Shown here piece by piece: positions 7,861 through 14,864 of a DNA stretch of 15,225 nt. This DNA is from JBATBW01 sp049662565 (GTDB taxonomy: Bacteria > Bacillota_I > Bacilli_A > Erysipelotrichales > Erysipelotrichaceae), in NCBI GenBank assembly GCA_049662565.1, contig JBATBW010000070.1:1-15225 (forward strand), read 5' to 3'. Each line of letters starts with the position of its first letter. The first letter of the stretch is position 1. The position numbers were made by a program, and so were the translations under genes. Under the pieces are notes generated by a model that did no database searches, was not told the origin of the DNA, and saw only the letters and a list, made by a program, of their open reading frames with translations.

Positions 7861-7880
7861 AAATGTAATTTTTTACATTT
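7861..7880. promoter_or_regulatory. Perfect 20-bp palindrome, cre-like operator candidate upstream of oppA
   Basis: AAATGTAA and TTACATTT are exact inverted repeats around TTTT, lying 44 bases upstream of the oppA -35 box and just beyond the ABC-F terminator. The core fits the catabolite-response consensus WTGNAANCGNWNNCAW except that the central CG is TT. It may be a CcpA or other repressor site, or just a second A/T hairpin. Confidence 0.45.
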
Positions 7881-7882
7881 TG

Positions 7883-7907
7883 AAAAAGGGAAATCTTATC
7901 TCCCTTT
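7883..7907 (-). terminator. Rho-independent terminator after the ABC-F gene
   Basis: On the minus strand AAAGGGA (7901-7907) pairs with TCCCTTT (7885-7891) across a nine-base loop, and a short T run follows, partly shared with the stem. It lies 16 bases after the ABC-F stop codon and isolates this unit from the opp promoter. Confidence 0.85.
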
Positions 7908-7923
7908 ACATTATCCACACAAA

Positions 7924-9756
7924 CTAATTACTAATGCTTTCCCACTTATTGAGCAATGAATTTATTTCATCCTCTAATTCCACTATTTTTTCTTGCAACT
8001 CATTGTACTTCATAAAATCACTATAGTAGTCCTCATCAAAAGTCAACTCTTTCAATTGGGCCAACTCTTCTTCTTTTTTATTAATTAATCTTTCTAAACG
8101 ATTAACTTCTTTTTGGTTTTGATAATCATTCTTTATCTCGCTCTCTTCTTTCGCTTCTTTAACAACCAAATAATCCTGGATTTCTTTATTAATATATTCT
8201 TTATAAGTCAACGGATAATAAACAAAACCACCATTTTCATAAACCAAAAGTGCATTTGCGATTTGACTAACAAAATAACGATCATGAGAAACCATCAAAA
8301 TAGTTCCCGTATATCCTTTTAAGCTTTCTTCTAACGCCTCTTTAGATAAAATATCTAAATGATTTGTCGGTTCATCCAAAATCAAAAAATTGGCTCTCTT
8401 CAATAATAACTTAGCTAAATTTAAACGAACCTTTTCACCACCACTAAGGACGCTAACTTCTTTAAACACTTCATCATCACTAAATAAAAAACCACCTAAT
8501 ATATTCCTCACTTTTGTTAAAAGTAAATCCGGATAAGCTTGCCATAATTCTTCTAAAATTGTGTTCTCATCATCATTAAACTGCAAGTCTTGATCAAAAT
8601 AACCAACATCTATTTGATGACCTAACATCATTTCTCCACCTAAAGATGGAACCTTATGAATAATACTCTTTAGTAAAGTGCTCTTCCCACAACCATTAGG
8701 ACCAATGATTCCTATTTTTTGACCCCTAATTATTTCTAAGTTTATATTCGCAAGCACCTTATTATATCCGATTTGATAATCTTTCAAGGTCAAAACCCTT
8801 TTACCACCACTAACTTCACATTCGAATTTCGCCTTAAAAGTATTACTGTCAACCTTAGTTAGTTCAACTTTATCCATCTTTTCTAAATACTTAATTTTAG
8901 ATTGAGCAAAAGCCGCCTTATTCTTTTTGTATCTAAACTTCTCAATTAATGTTTCTAACCGATTAATTTCTTCTTGTTGATTCTTATACAATTTCTTTTC
9001 CTGTTCTAAAATAAGTTTCTTTGCATCTACATAAAAAGAATAATTACCACTGAATTTTGTTAACTTACCCAACTCTAACTCATAAGTAATATTAGTAACA
9101 TTATCCAAAAACATCCGGTCATGAGAAACAACAACTAAAGCCCGATCATATTTCATCAAATATCCTTCCAACCATTCAATAGTTTCCAAATCTAAATGGT
9201 TTGTTGGTTCATCCAACAATAAGATGTCCGGTTTCCTCAACAACAACTTCACAAAGTTAATCTTCGTTTTTTGTCCACCACTAAAACTACTAAGTGGACG
9301 ATATAATTCATCATTAGTGAAACCAAACTTGCTAAAAATTGTTTTCATTTCACTTTCATAATTATAACCATTTAAATGTTCAAACTCGTTAGTCAAACTA
9401 GCGTAACGATTTAATAAAATATCGCTATGATCATTTTTCATCATAATTTCCACTTCTTTAATTTGTTGATGTAACGACTTAACCTTCTCAAAAACTTTTT
9501 CTAATTCATCTTTAACTAAAATATTCTCATCCAAAAAGGATATTTGTGACAAATATCCAATTTCTAAACCCTTATTAATAATTGTGCCTTTATTTAATTC
9601 TTGTAATGAAGCAATAACCTTTAAAAGCGTTGTCTTCCCACAGCCATTGCGACCAACCAAAGCCACTTTCTGGCTATCTCTAATATCAAAATTAACTTTA
9701 TCTAAAAGATTATCTCCATTAAATCCTAATTCACCATTAACAATTTGATAAATCAT
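7924..9756 (-). CDS. ABC-F family ATPase, YdiF-like (ribosome-associated)
   Basis: Soluble protein with two ABC domains and no membrane helices, the hallmark of ABC-F factors that act on the ribosome near the E-site tRNA; some members protect against antibiotics. In 610 residues, domain 1 has Walker A GRNGCGKTT (35-43), signature SGGQ (159-162) and DEPTNHLD with catalytic Glu183; domain 2 has GPNGCGKST (352-360), SGGE (438-441) and Glu462. A long charged linker (about 245-300) joins them, a sizeable arm insert (about 75-140) precedes the first signature, and a C-terminal coiled coil covers about 535-610. The arm and tail resemble B. subtilis YdiF rather than the shorter antibiotic-resistance ABC-Fs. 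AAGGAG at 9761-9766 touches the stop of the amidase-like gene, so the two are coupled. Subfamily is a judgement from memory. Confidence 0.93.
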   Translation of the reverse strand: MIYQIVNGELGFNGDNLLDKVNFDIRDSQKVALVGRNGCGKTTLLKVIASLQELNKGTIINKGLEIGYLSQISFLDENILVKDELEKVFEKVKSLHQQIKEVEIMMKNDHSDILLNRYASLTNEFEHLNGYNYESEMKTIFSKFGFTNDELYRPLSSFSGGQKTKINFVKLLLRKPDILLLDEPTNHLDLETIEWLEGYLMKYDRALVVVSHDRMFLDNVTNITYELELGKLTKFSGNYSFYVDAKKLILEQEKKLYKNQQEEINRLETLIEKFRYKKNKAAFAQSKIKYLEKMDKVELTKVDSNTFKAKFECEVSGGKRVLTLKDYQIGYNKVLANINLEIIRGQKIGIIGPNGCGKSTLLKSIIHKVPSLGGEMMLGHQIDVGYFDQDLQFNDDENTILEELWQAYPDLLLTKVRNILGGFLFSDDEVFKEVSVLSGGEKVRLNLAKLLLKRANFLILDEPTNHLDILSKEALEESLKGYTGTILMVSHDRYFVSQIANALLVYENGGFVYYPLTYKEYINKEIQDYLVVKEAKEESEIKNDYQNQKEVNRLERLINKKEEELAQLKELTFDEDYYSDFMKYNELQEKIVELEDEINSLLNKWESISN

Positions 9757-9765
9757 ACTTCTCCT

Positions 9766-11064
9766 TTATTGCAAATAAGCCTTAATCCCCTTTGCAGTCG
9801 CAACCGCAATCTTCTCATTCTCTGCTTGCCATATTTTGCTATCTTCACTATTAGTTATATAAATATATTCAATACTAATCGAATTCAACCCTAATCTAGT
9901 TTGCGCAAAGGCACCATTTTGTTCCTTCGTGTAACTAGAGAATTTACCAGCCTGTAATCCTGTACCACCCGTTTCCCTAATTGATAATGAAGTATCATAT
10001 CCTGATTGTAAACCATATGCCAACACCCCATCCGTAGTTCCACTACCACGATTACCACTATTAATTAATTTTGTATCTGTCAATATTTCTTTTAATACCC
10101 CGCCACTAAATGCCTCGCTAGCATAGTGCGACCTAATTACTTGTGTACCACGCGTATTAACATTATCACTATAATTAAATTTAATTTCGACATAATACTT
10201 CGCATGTGATCCATATGAGCGATGAATTCTACCATCAGCACCATACAAATTTAATTCTTCACTTAAATTGCTAGATGTCAACTTAACTTTATATCCATCT
10301 TTCTCTAACAAAGTCTTAACACTCTTTGCCATCAAAAGATTTTGTTCTTTTTCCACTAATCCATTAATATTAATAAGTTTATCATCATATTGCCCTTGAT
10401 AATCATAACTGCTATTTGGATCTATAACTATATCAAAAACATCATTAGGCAAAGCCTTCTCTTCAACTTTAATAAATACATACTTTTTATCTAAAGCTTC
10501 TTTTTGATTCTCATCAACGAATAGTTTTTCATCACTTAATATTTGGACAAAATTATTCTTACCATTTCTAGTCACTGTATAAATACCATCAGAAATCTTT
10601 TCGCTAGATATAATTTGACTTCTCTTTCCATCTTTATCGACATATAGTTGGTATAACCCTACCGGTAATTTATTAACCTTAATAAAATTATCAACTTCAC
10701 TTCCCGTATCAAAAACAACCTCTTTTTCATTACATATATTAACTAAGACAATCTTTGCTTTCGCAAGATCATTAGTATAATTAGGGACATCTATCACCTT
10801 ATTCGACAACACTAAATTTTCTCCATAAAAATAATAATCCTTTATCTCCACAACTTCCTCATTTTTAGTTTGAATTAGTTTATCAATAATTTGATCATTT
10901 TTAACACTACAAGCCTTAAAAGCATAATTGCAAGTACCAAAAATCATATTCTTCCCCACTAAGATTGCCAATATTAAAGCTAAAATTATGCCAAGAACAA
11001 TCAATAACTTAACATAATATATTTTATATTTTTTTCCTTTAAAATTAATTCTCATGTAACGCAT
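9766..11064 (-). CDS. Membrane-anchored protein with degenerate Amidase_3 domain (probable pseudoenzyme)
   Basis: The C-terminal half has the outline of a zinc N-acetylmuramoyl-L-alanine amidase (Amidase_3). I chose ATG at 11062-11064 (432 residues), because GGGTGAT sits seven bases upstream; an earlier GTG at 11085 has no such site. One membrane helix lies at about 19-37 after a basic N-terminus, so the rest should be outside the cell, followed by a ~165-residue region I do not recognise. In the amidase domain, DPGHGG is replaced by DPNSSY (zinc His to Ser218), and SIHxN by EIKFN (second zinc His to Lys295). The zinc Glu (VEKEQNL, Glu238) and catalytic Glu (IEYIYITN, Glu399) remain. Hydrolase activity is therefore unlikely; peptidoglycan binding or regulation of another amidase is possible but unproven. 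Confidence 0.82.
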   Translation of the reverse strand: MRYMRINFKGKKYKIYYVKLLIVLGIILALILAILVGKNMIFGTCNYAFKACSVKNDQIIDKLIQTKNEEVVEIKDYYFYGENLVLSNKVIDVPNYTNDLAKAKIVLVNICNEKEVVFDTGSEVDNFIKVNKLPVGLYQLYVDKDGKRSQIISSEKISDGIYTVTRNGKNNFVQILSDEKLFVDENQKEALDKKYVFIKVEEKALPNDVFDIVIDPNSSYDYQGQYDDKLININGLVEKEQNLLMAKSVKTLLEKDGYKVKLTSSNLSEELNLYGADGRIHRSYGSHAKYYVEIKFNYSDNVNTRGTQVIRSHYASEAFSGGVLKEILTDTKLINSGNRGSGTTDGVLAYGLQSGYDTSLSIRETGGTGLQAGKFSSYTKEQNGAFAQTRLGLNSISIEYIYITNSEDSKIWQAENEKIAVATAKGIKAYLQ

Positions 11065-11092
11065 ATAATCACCCGTCCTATTCACTATCTAT

Positions 11093-11098
11093 ATTATA
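11093..11098 (-). promoter_or_regulatory. Candidate -10 box for the amidase-like/ABC-F unit
   Basis: A perfect TATAAT on the minus strand lies 28 bases before the chosen ATG (11064) and directly after the asnS terminator. No good -35 can be seen because that position falls within the terminator sequence, so this is a partial promoter call. Confidence 0.45.
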
Positions 11099-11100
11099 AC

Positions 11101-11123
11101 AAAAAAAAGCGCTTTAAGCGCTT
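11101..11123 (-). terminator. Rho-independent terminator of asnS
   Basis: AAGCGC (11118-11123) and GCGCTT (11107-11112) form a perfect stem with a TTAAA loop, followed by six further T (11101-11106). The first two stem bases lie in the asnS stop codon TAA (11122-11124). Confidence 0.93.
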
Positions 11124-12498
11124 AAAATAATAAATTTTTAGCTGTTCGCGAAAAAGGCACAACATCACGAATATTACTAACACCAGTTATATACATTAAG
11201 AATCTTTCAAAACCTAAACCAAATCCCGCATGTTTACAACCACCATATCTTCTTAAATCAAGATACCACTGCAATGAATCTTTCTTAATATTCATTTCAT
11301 CCATTCTCTTCTCTAAGAAATCCAATCTTTCCTCTCTTTGCGAACCACCAACTAATTCCCCAATTGAAGGCATCAATAAGTCACAAGCCGCCACTGTTTT
11401 ATTATCTTCATTAAGTCGCATATAGAAAGCCTTAATATCTTTTGGATAATCCACTAAGAACAATGGTCCATCCACAACCGTTTCACACAAATATCTTTCA
11501 TGTTCTGATTGTAAATCTGTACCCCATTCCACCGGATACTCAAAATCCACATTCGCATTTCTTAAAATATCTACTGCTTGAGTATAACTCATGACTTTGA
11601 AATCGCTACTAATTACTTTATTTAATTTTTCCAACAAACCTTTTTCAATAAATTGATCAAAGAATTTCATTTCTTCAGGGCAGTTTTCTAAAACATAGTT
11701 AATACAATACTTTACCATATCTTCAATTAAGTTCATATCATCATCCAAATTCGCAAAAGCAATTTCCGGTTCAATCATCCAAAATTCTGCTGCATGACGA
11801 CTAGTATTAGAATTTTCAGCTCTAAAAGTCGGCCCAAAAGTGTATACATCTCTAAAAGCAAGCGCATAAGCTTCTGCATGTAACTGGCCACTTACCGTTA
11901 GACTTGAATGTTTGCCAAAGAAATCTTTATCATATTTACCATCGCTTCTAGTAGTAACAGTAAATGCTTCACCTGCACCCTCCGCATCATTAGATGTAAT
12001 AATTGGTGTATGCACATAAATGAATCCTTGATTTTGGAAAAATTCATGAATAGCCATACTTAAAACACTACGCACTCTAAATACCGCACTAAAAGTATTA
12101 CTTCTTGGACGCAAATGCGATATTTCTCTTAAATACTCAAACGAATGTCTTTTCTTTTGTAATGGGTAAGTGTTTTCGCAAATACCCTCAATTTCAATTT
12201 GGGTAACCGCAATTTCAAAAGGTTGTTTATTATCAGGTGTATGAATAAACTTACCAGTAATACTAATTGCACTAGAAGTCAACAATTTTTCCACTTCGGA
12301 AAAATTATCCAAAGAAGGTTGATATACTAATTGCGCATTTTTAAAATAAGTTCCATCATTCAACTCAATAAAACCAATACTTCCATTACAACGATTAGTT
12401 CTTATCCAACCTTGTAATGTTACATATTCCAATTGATCAATTTCAATTGAATTCTTTTGATAAGCTAATTCATATAATTCTCTGACAGTCACAAACAT
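11122..12498 (-). CDS. asnS: Asparaginyl-tRNA synthetase
   Basis: Cytoplasmic class II enzyme that charges tRNA-Asn with asparagine. The frame is open upstream to 12555, but that part lies in the T-box terminator. The real start is ATG at 12496-12498, eight bases after GGAGG, giving 458 residues (E. coli has 466). The N-terminal OB-fold anticodon domain (about 1-110) includes VTLQGWIRTNRCNGSIGFIELNDGT. Class II motif 2 is FRAENSNTSRHAAEFWMIEPE (from about 225); the RHAAEFWMIEPE wording separates AsnRS from AspRS. Motif 3 at the C-terminus reads GFGLGFERFLMYITG then IRDVVPFSRT. Expression should be set by the upstream T-box sensing uncharged tRNA-Asn. The presence of AsnRS means Asn-tRNA need not come from the amidotransferase route. 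Very secure. Confidence 0.97.
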   Translation of the reverse strand: MFVTVRELYELAYQKNSIEIDQLEYVTLQGWIRTNRCNGSIGFIELNDGTYFKNAQLVYQPSLDNFSEVEKLLTSSAISITGKFIHTPDNKQPFEIAVTQIEIEGICENTYPLQKKRHSFEYLREISHLRPRSNTFSAVFRVRSVLSMAIHEFFQNQGFIYVHTPIITSNDAEGAGEAFTVTTRSDGKYDKDFFGKHSSLTVSGQLHAEAYALAFRDVYTFGPTFRAENSNTSRHAAEFWMIEPEIAFANLDDDMNLIEDMVKYCINYVLENCPEEMKFFDQFIEKGLLEKLNKVISSDFKVMSYTQAVDILRNANVDFEYPVEWGTDLQSEHERYLCETVVDGPLFLVDYPKDIKAFYMRLNEDNKTVAACDLLMPSIGELVGGSQREERLDFLEKRMDEMNIKKDSLQWYLDLRRYGGCKHAGFGLGFERFLMYITGVSNIRDVVPFSRTAKNLLF

Positions 12499-12518
12499 AA
12501 TATTATCCTCCATGTAAT

Positions 12519-12556
12519 AAAAAAGATGGTATAGGAGTGCAAAGCACGGTACCATC
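12519..12556 (-). terminator. Regulated terminator within the asnS T-box
   Basis: GATGGTA (12550-12556) pairs with TACCATC (12525-12531) and is followed by six T (12519-12524). It is mutually exclusive with the antiterminator, because the TGGTACC bulge supplies its 5' arm. Confidence 0.92.
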
Positions 12557-12705
12557 CTTAGTTTAACTTCTTTAAGTAATAACGGTCTTCACCGGAAACG
12601 TCTACTTAATTTCTCCGTTTCAGCAAACAAAGTGTTCAATATATTTAACCTCTGTTTAGCTCCCACCACATCTAAACTCGCTGCAAGATTTATAAATACT
12701 TGTCT
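12519..12705 (-). ncRNA. T-box riboswitch leader of asnS (Asn specifier AAC)
   Basis: Cis-acting leader that binds tRNA-Asn and lets transcription continue when the tRNA is uncharged. Stem I carries the conserved distal loop GGTGGGA (12661-12667) closed by GTTTAG/CTAAAC. Its 3' side has the specifier AAC (12634-12636) followed by a purine, next to the basal helix. The T-box core reads AAGGATGGTACCG. The antiterminator is clear: AGGA (12555-12558) pairs with TCCT (12533-12536), the seven-base bulge is TGGTACC (12548-12554), and GTGC/GCAC caps it with a TTT loop. The competing terminator GATGGTA/TACCATC with six T spans 12519-12556. The leader fills the whole gap between rex and asnS; no separate promoter is evident, so it may be transcribed from the rex promoter. 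Confidence 0.95.
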
Positions 12706-13323
12706 TTATTTTTCGCCATGTAACTGATTAGTATCAAATACTAATTCTTGAATTGCACTAACGACATCAACATATTTAATCAATACACCCTTAGGCACAT
12801 TAATATGCTCATGCGTAAAGTCAACAATACCCAATATTCCGTTTTCTACTAACATATCCACAGTTTCTTGAATATTATCACTAGCTGTAATAATTGCAAT
12901 ACGACAACCCTCAGGTTTTTTCTCAGGTAAATCAAGAATGTTATAAACGGGGATTCCCAAATCATTCGTCGGTTTAATATCAAAACCACAAACGATTTCA
13001 CCTACAACATGATCCCAACGATTATAATTCAAAATTGCTTTTCCCAAGTTACCAACTCCAACTAAAATAATTTTTTCTTCAAAATTCAATCCTAAGTGAA
13101 AAGAAAAGATCTCAATTAAAGCTTCGATGTCATAACCATATCCTTGTTTTCCCAAAGAACCTAGAAAAGAAAAGTCTCTTCTGATTGTTGTTGGTTTAAT
13201 ATCAACTAAGTTAGCCAACTCACTTGACAAAATACGGTTCTGCCCACTATTTTGTAATTTTCTTAACGCTTTCAAATATATCGGATACCGATGAAGCGTC
13301 GATTTAGGTACTAAATTATTCAT
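12706..13323 (-). CDS. rex: Redox-sensing transcriptional repressor Rex
   Basis: Homodimeric repressor that senses the NADH/NAD+ ratio: NAD+ allows DNA binding, NADH releases it, controlling fermentation and respiration genes. In 205 residues, the N-terminal winged helix (about 1-75) contains ISSELANLVDIKPTTIRRDF-like wording (RILSSELANLVDIKPTTIRR) followed by GSLGKQGYGYD, a Rex signature. The Rossmann domain begins at about 84 with the dinucleotide-binding GVGNLG (89-94) and continues through FDIKP and a C-terminal helix ending in LVFDTNQLHGEK that swaps between subunits in known Rex dimers. Length is typical (~210). The start ATG follows AAGGAAGTG. It lies 55 bases after tsaD, with a promoter-like site in the gap. 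In B. subtilis rex also lies near the tsa genes. Secure. Confidence 0.96.
   Translation of the reverse strand: MNNLVPKSTLHRYPIYLKALRKLQNSGQNRILSSELANLVDIKPTTIRRDFSFLGSLGKQGYGYDIEALIEIFSFHLGLNFEEKIILVGVGNLGKAILNYNRWDHVVGEIVCGFDIKPTNDLGIPVYNILDLPEKKPEGCRIAIITASDNIQETVDMLVENGILGIVDFTHEHINVPKGVLIKYVDVVSAIQELVFDTNQLHGEK
12727..12745. repeat. Inverted repeat in the 3' end of rex
   Basis: ATTAGTAT and ATACTAAT form a perfect 8-bp inverted repeat around CAA, inside codons for ELVFDTN of rex and about 20 bases before the T-box leader begins. No T run follows, so it is not a terminator. It may be chance in conserved codons, or a hairpin/operator. Confidence 0.5.
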
Positions 13324-13343
13324 ATTATCACTTCCTTAATTAT

Positions 13344-13371
13344 ATTATACCAAATTTTTAACAAAGTACAA
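13344..13371 (-). promoter_or_regulatory. Candidate rex promoter with half Rex-box in the spacer
   Basis: In the tsaD-rex gap, minus-strand -35 TTGTAC (13366-13371), a 16-base spacer and a perfect -10 TATAAT (13344-13349) precede the rex ATG by 20 bases. The spacer contains TTTGTTAAA, like one arm of the Gram-positive Rex operator TTGTTAA-N4-TTAACAA; the second arm (TTGGTAT) matches poorly. Confidence 0.6.
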
Positions 13372-13378
13372 TAATTTT

Positions 13379-14413
13379 TTAATTTTTTTCACAAGTGACA
13401 TCTTCAATATCAATACTAGGTCGACTCGCAACATCATAATCATCAAATAAATGATGTTTAAATGCTACATAACCACTCGCTCCAATCATCGCCGCATTGT
13501 CTGTACAACACCATAAAGGCGGCACAAACATTTTAACTTGTGGGAACTTTGTTTGTAAGTCATTCAATACTAATTCCCTTAATCGACTATTGGCAGCTAC
13601 TCCTCCTGCCAATACTAACATTTTGGGATTTAACTTATCAATAGCCTTTTTTGTTCTATCCATTAATTGCCCTAAAACTGCCTCTTGGAAACTACAAGCA
13701 ATATCGCAATTCTCAAATTCTTCATTCTTCCGTAACAGCCGTTGTTTCAACTGTAAACTCGCACTCTTTAAACCACTAAAAGAGAAATCAAACTCGCCAT
13801 CCATTTTAACTTTCGGAAACTGATAAATAGGCTTACCCAACTTCGCAAGCTTATCAATTTCCGGACCACCTGGATAAGGTAAACCTAACAACCTTGCGAC
13901 CTTATCATAAGCTTCCCCAATGGCATCATCCATTGTTTCTCCAATAACTTTAAAATTATATTCACTTTCAATATAAACTAATTCACTATGACCACCAGAA
14001 ACAACTAACGCCAACAATGGATATTCGATATCCGTCACAAAATTATTCGCATAAATATGACCAGTAATATGATGAATCCCAATAAGGGGCTTTTGATACA
14101 AAAAAGCCAATGTCTTTGCGGCCTGATTACCAATATGAAGACATCCAATTAAACCCGGTCCCTTAGTAAAGGCAATCGCATCGACATCCTCTACTTTCAT
14201 ACTTGCTTTTTCCAAAGCCTTATTTATTACCAGGGAAATATTTTCCACATGAATTCGACTTGCCACTTCCGGTATTACCCCATTAAATTCTTTATGAATA
14301 TTAATTTGACTAGAAACAATATTTGAAACTATTTCATTACCATTTTTGACAATACTACAACTAGTTTCATCACAACTAGACTCAATCGCTAAAATATAAA
14401 CATCTTTGCTCAT
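13379..14413 (-). CDS. tsaD: tRNA N6-threonylcarbamoyladenosine synthase subunit TsaD
   Basis: Metal-dependent catalytic subunit that transfers threonylcarbamoyl from its adenylate to A37 of ANN-decoding tRNAs, working with TsaB and TsaE in the cytoplasm. The 344 residues match the family (~335-345). Landmarks are the start ILAIESSCDETS (7-18), the metal pair His115 and His119 in HHITGH, the phosphate-binding VSGGHSE (138-144), LAGGVAANSRLRE, and the metal-binding aspartate in CTDNAAMIG near the C-terminus. It begins one base after the rimI stop, so tsaB, rimI and tsaD form one transcript. All key residues are present and the protein should be active. tRNA-Asn, whose synthetase gene is nearby, is one of the t6A substrates. 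Secure. Confidence 0.97.
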   Translation of the reverse strand: MSKDVYILAIESSCDETSCSIVKNGNEIVSNIVSSQINIHKEFNGVIPEVASRIHVENISLVINKALEKASMKVEDVDAIAFTKGPGLIGCLHIGNQAAKTLAFLYQKPLIGIHHITGHIYANNFVTDIEYPLLALVVSGGHSELVYIESEYNFKVIGETMDDAIGEAYDKVARLLGLPYPGGPEIDKLAKLGKPIYQFPKVKMDGEFDFSFSGLKSASLQLKQRLLRKNEEFENCDIACSFQEAVLGQLMDRTKKAIDKLNPKMLVLAGGVAANSRLRELVLNDLQTKFPQVKMFVPPLWCCTDNAAMIGASGYVAFKHHLFDDYDVASRPSIDIEDVTCEKN

Positions 14414-14414
14414 T

Positions 14415-14864
14415 CTACAAACCTCTTGCCATCAACAAGGCATCTTCATTATTATCACTATAATAATTTTTGCGAATATTCAATACCAAAAAATCATTCT
14501 TTTCATAAAATTTTTGACCAACAATATTTGATACTCGTACCTCTAAAGAAATACTCTCGCATTCATTATCCTGTAAGTCTTTAATCATCATCGCCATTAA
14601 TTGACTACCTAAACCTTTTTGACGATAACCTTCATCAACCGCAATCTTAATTAATTGTCCTTGTTCAAAAGTTAGCCAATAAAAAATATATCCAATTAAT
14701 TGATCATCTTCATATGCTAAAATATTACGCGAAAAAGGATTCTCACTAATTTCATATTTAAAATTATCCGCATTATAAAACTCGGCAAATATCGCTTTAT
14801 CCATCAATACTAAATCATCAATATCACTAACCATAGCTTGGCGAAAACTAATTACCATAAGCAT
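14415..14864 (-). CDS. rimI: Ribosomal-protein-alanine N-acetyltransferase RimI (GNAT)
   Basis: GNAT-fold enzyme using acetyl-CoA; RimI acetylates the N-terminal alanine of ribosomal protein S18. About 150 residues, the usual length. The acetyl-CoA-binding motif A is DEGYRQKGLGSQLM, followed by the RimI hallmarks SLEVRVSNIVGQKFYEKNDF, RKNYYSD and EDALLMARGL, where the ExxxxN and YxKxxF positions are typical. ATGs at 14867, 14864 and 14858 compete: AAGGA lies 2, 5 and 11 bases before them, so 14864 has the best spacing, but any of these is possible. The start overlaps the end of tsaB by 15-20 bases, implying coupled translation. RimI commonly sits between tsaB and tsaD in Firmicutes, as here. 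Assignment is secure, although substrate specificity within RimI-like enzymes is hard to judge. Confidence 0.93.
   Translation of the reverse strand: MLMVISFRQAMVSDIDDLVLMDKAIFAEFYNADNFKYEISENPFSRNILAYEDDQLIGYIFYWLTFEQGQLIKIAVDEGYRQKGLGSQLMAMMIKDLQDNECESISLEVRVSNIVGQKFYEKNDFLVLNIRKNYYSDNNEDALLMARGL

Noticed and set aside
8113..8322. 69-codon plus-strand open frame antisense to the ABC-F gene
   Set aside because: It is Ile/Phe-rich because it reads the complement of Lys/Glu/Asn codons of the coiled-coil region. No supporting signal.
12499..12555. N-terminal extension of AsnRS beginning at 12555
   Set aside because: The extra 19 residues would be read from the T-box terminator and ribosome-site sequence; the ATG at 12496-12498 has GGAGG at proper spacing and matches the family start.
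13497..13823. 108-codon plus-strand open frame antisense to tsaD
   Set aside because: The opposite strand encodes the conserved core of TsaD; no family pattern or ribosome site on this strand.
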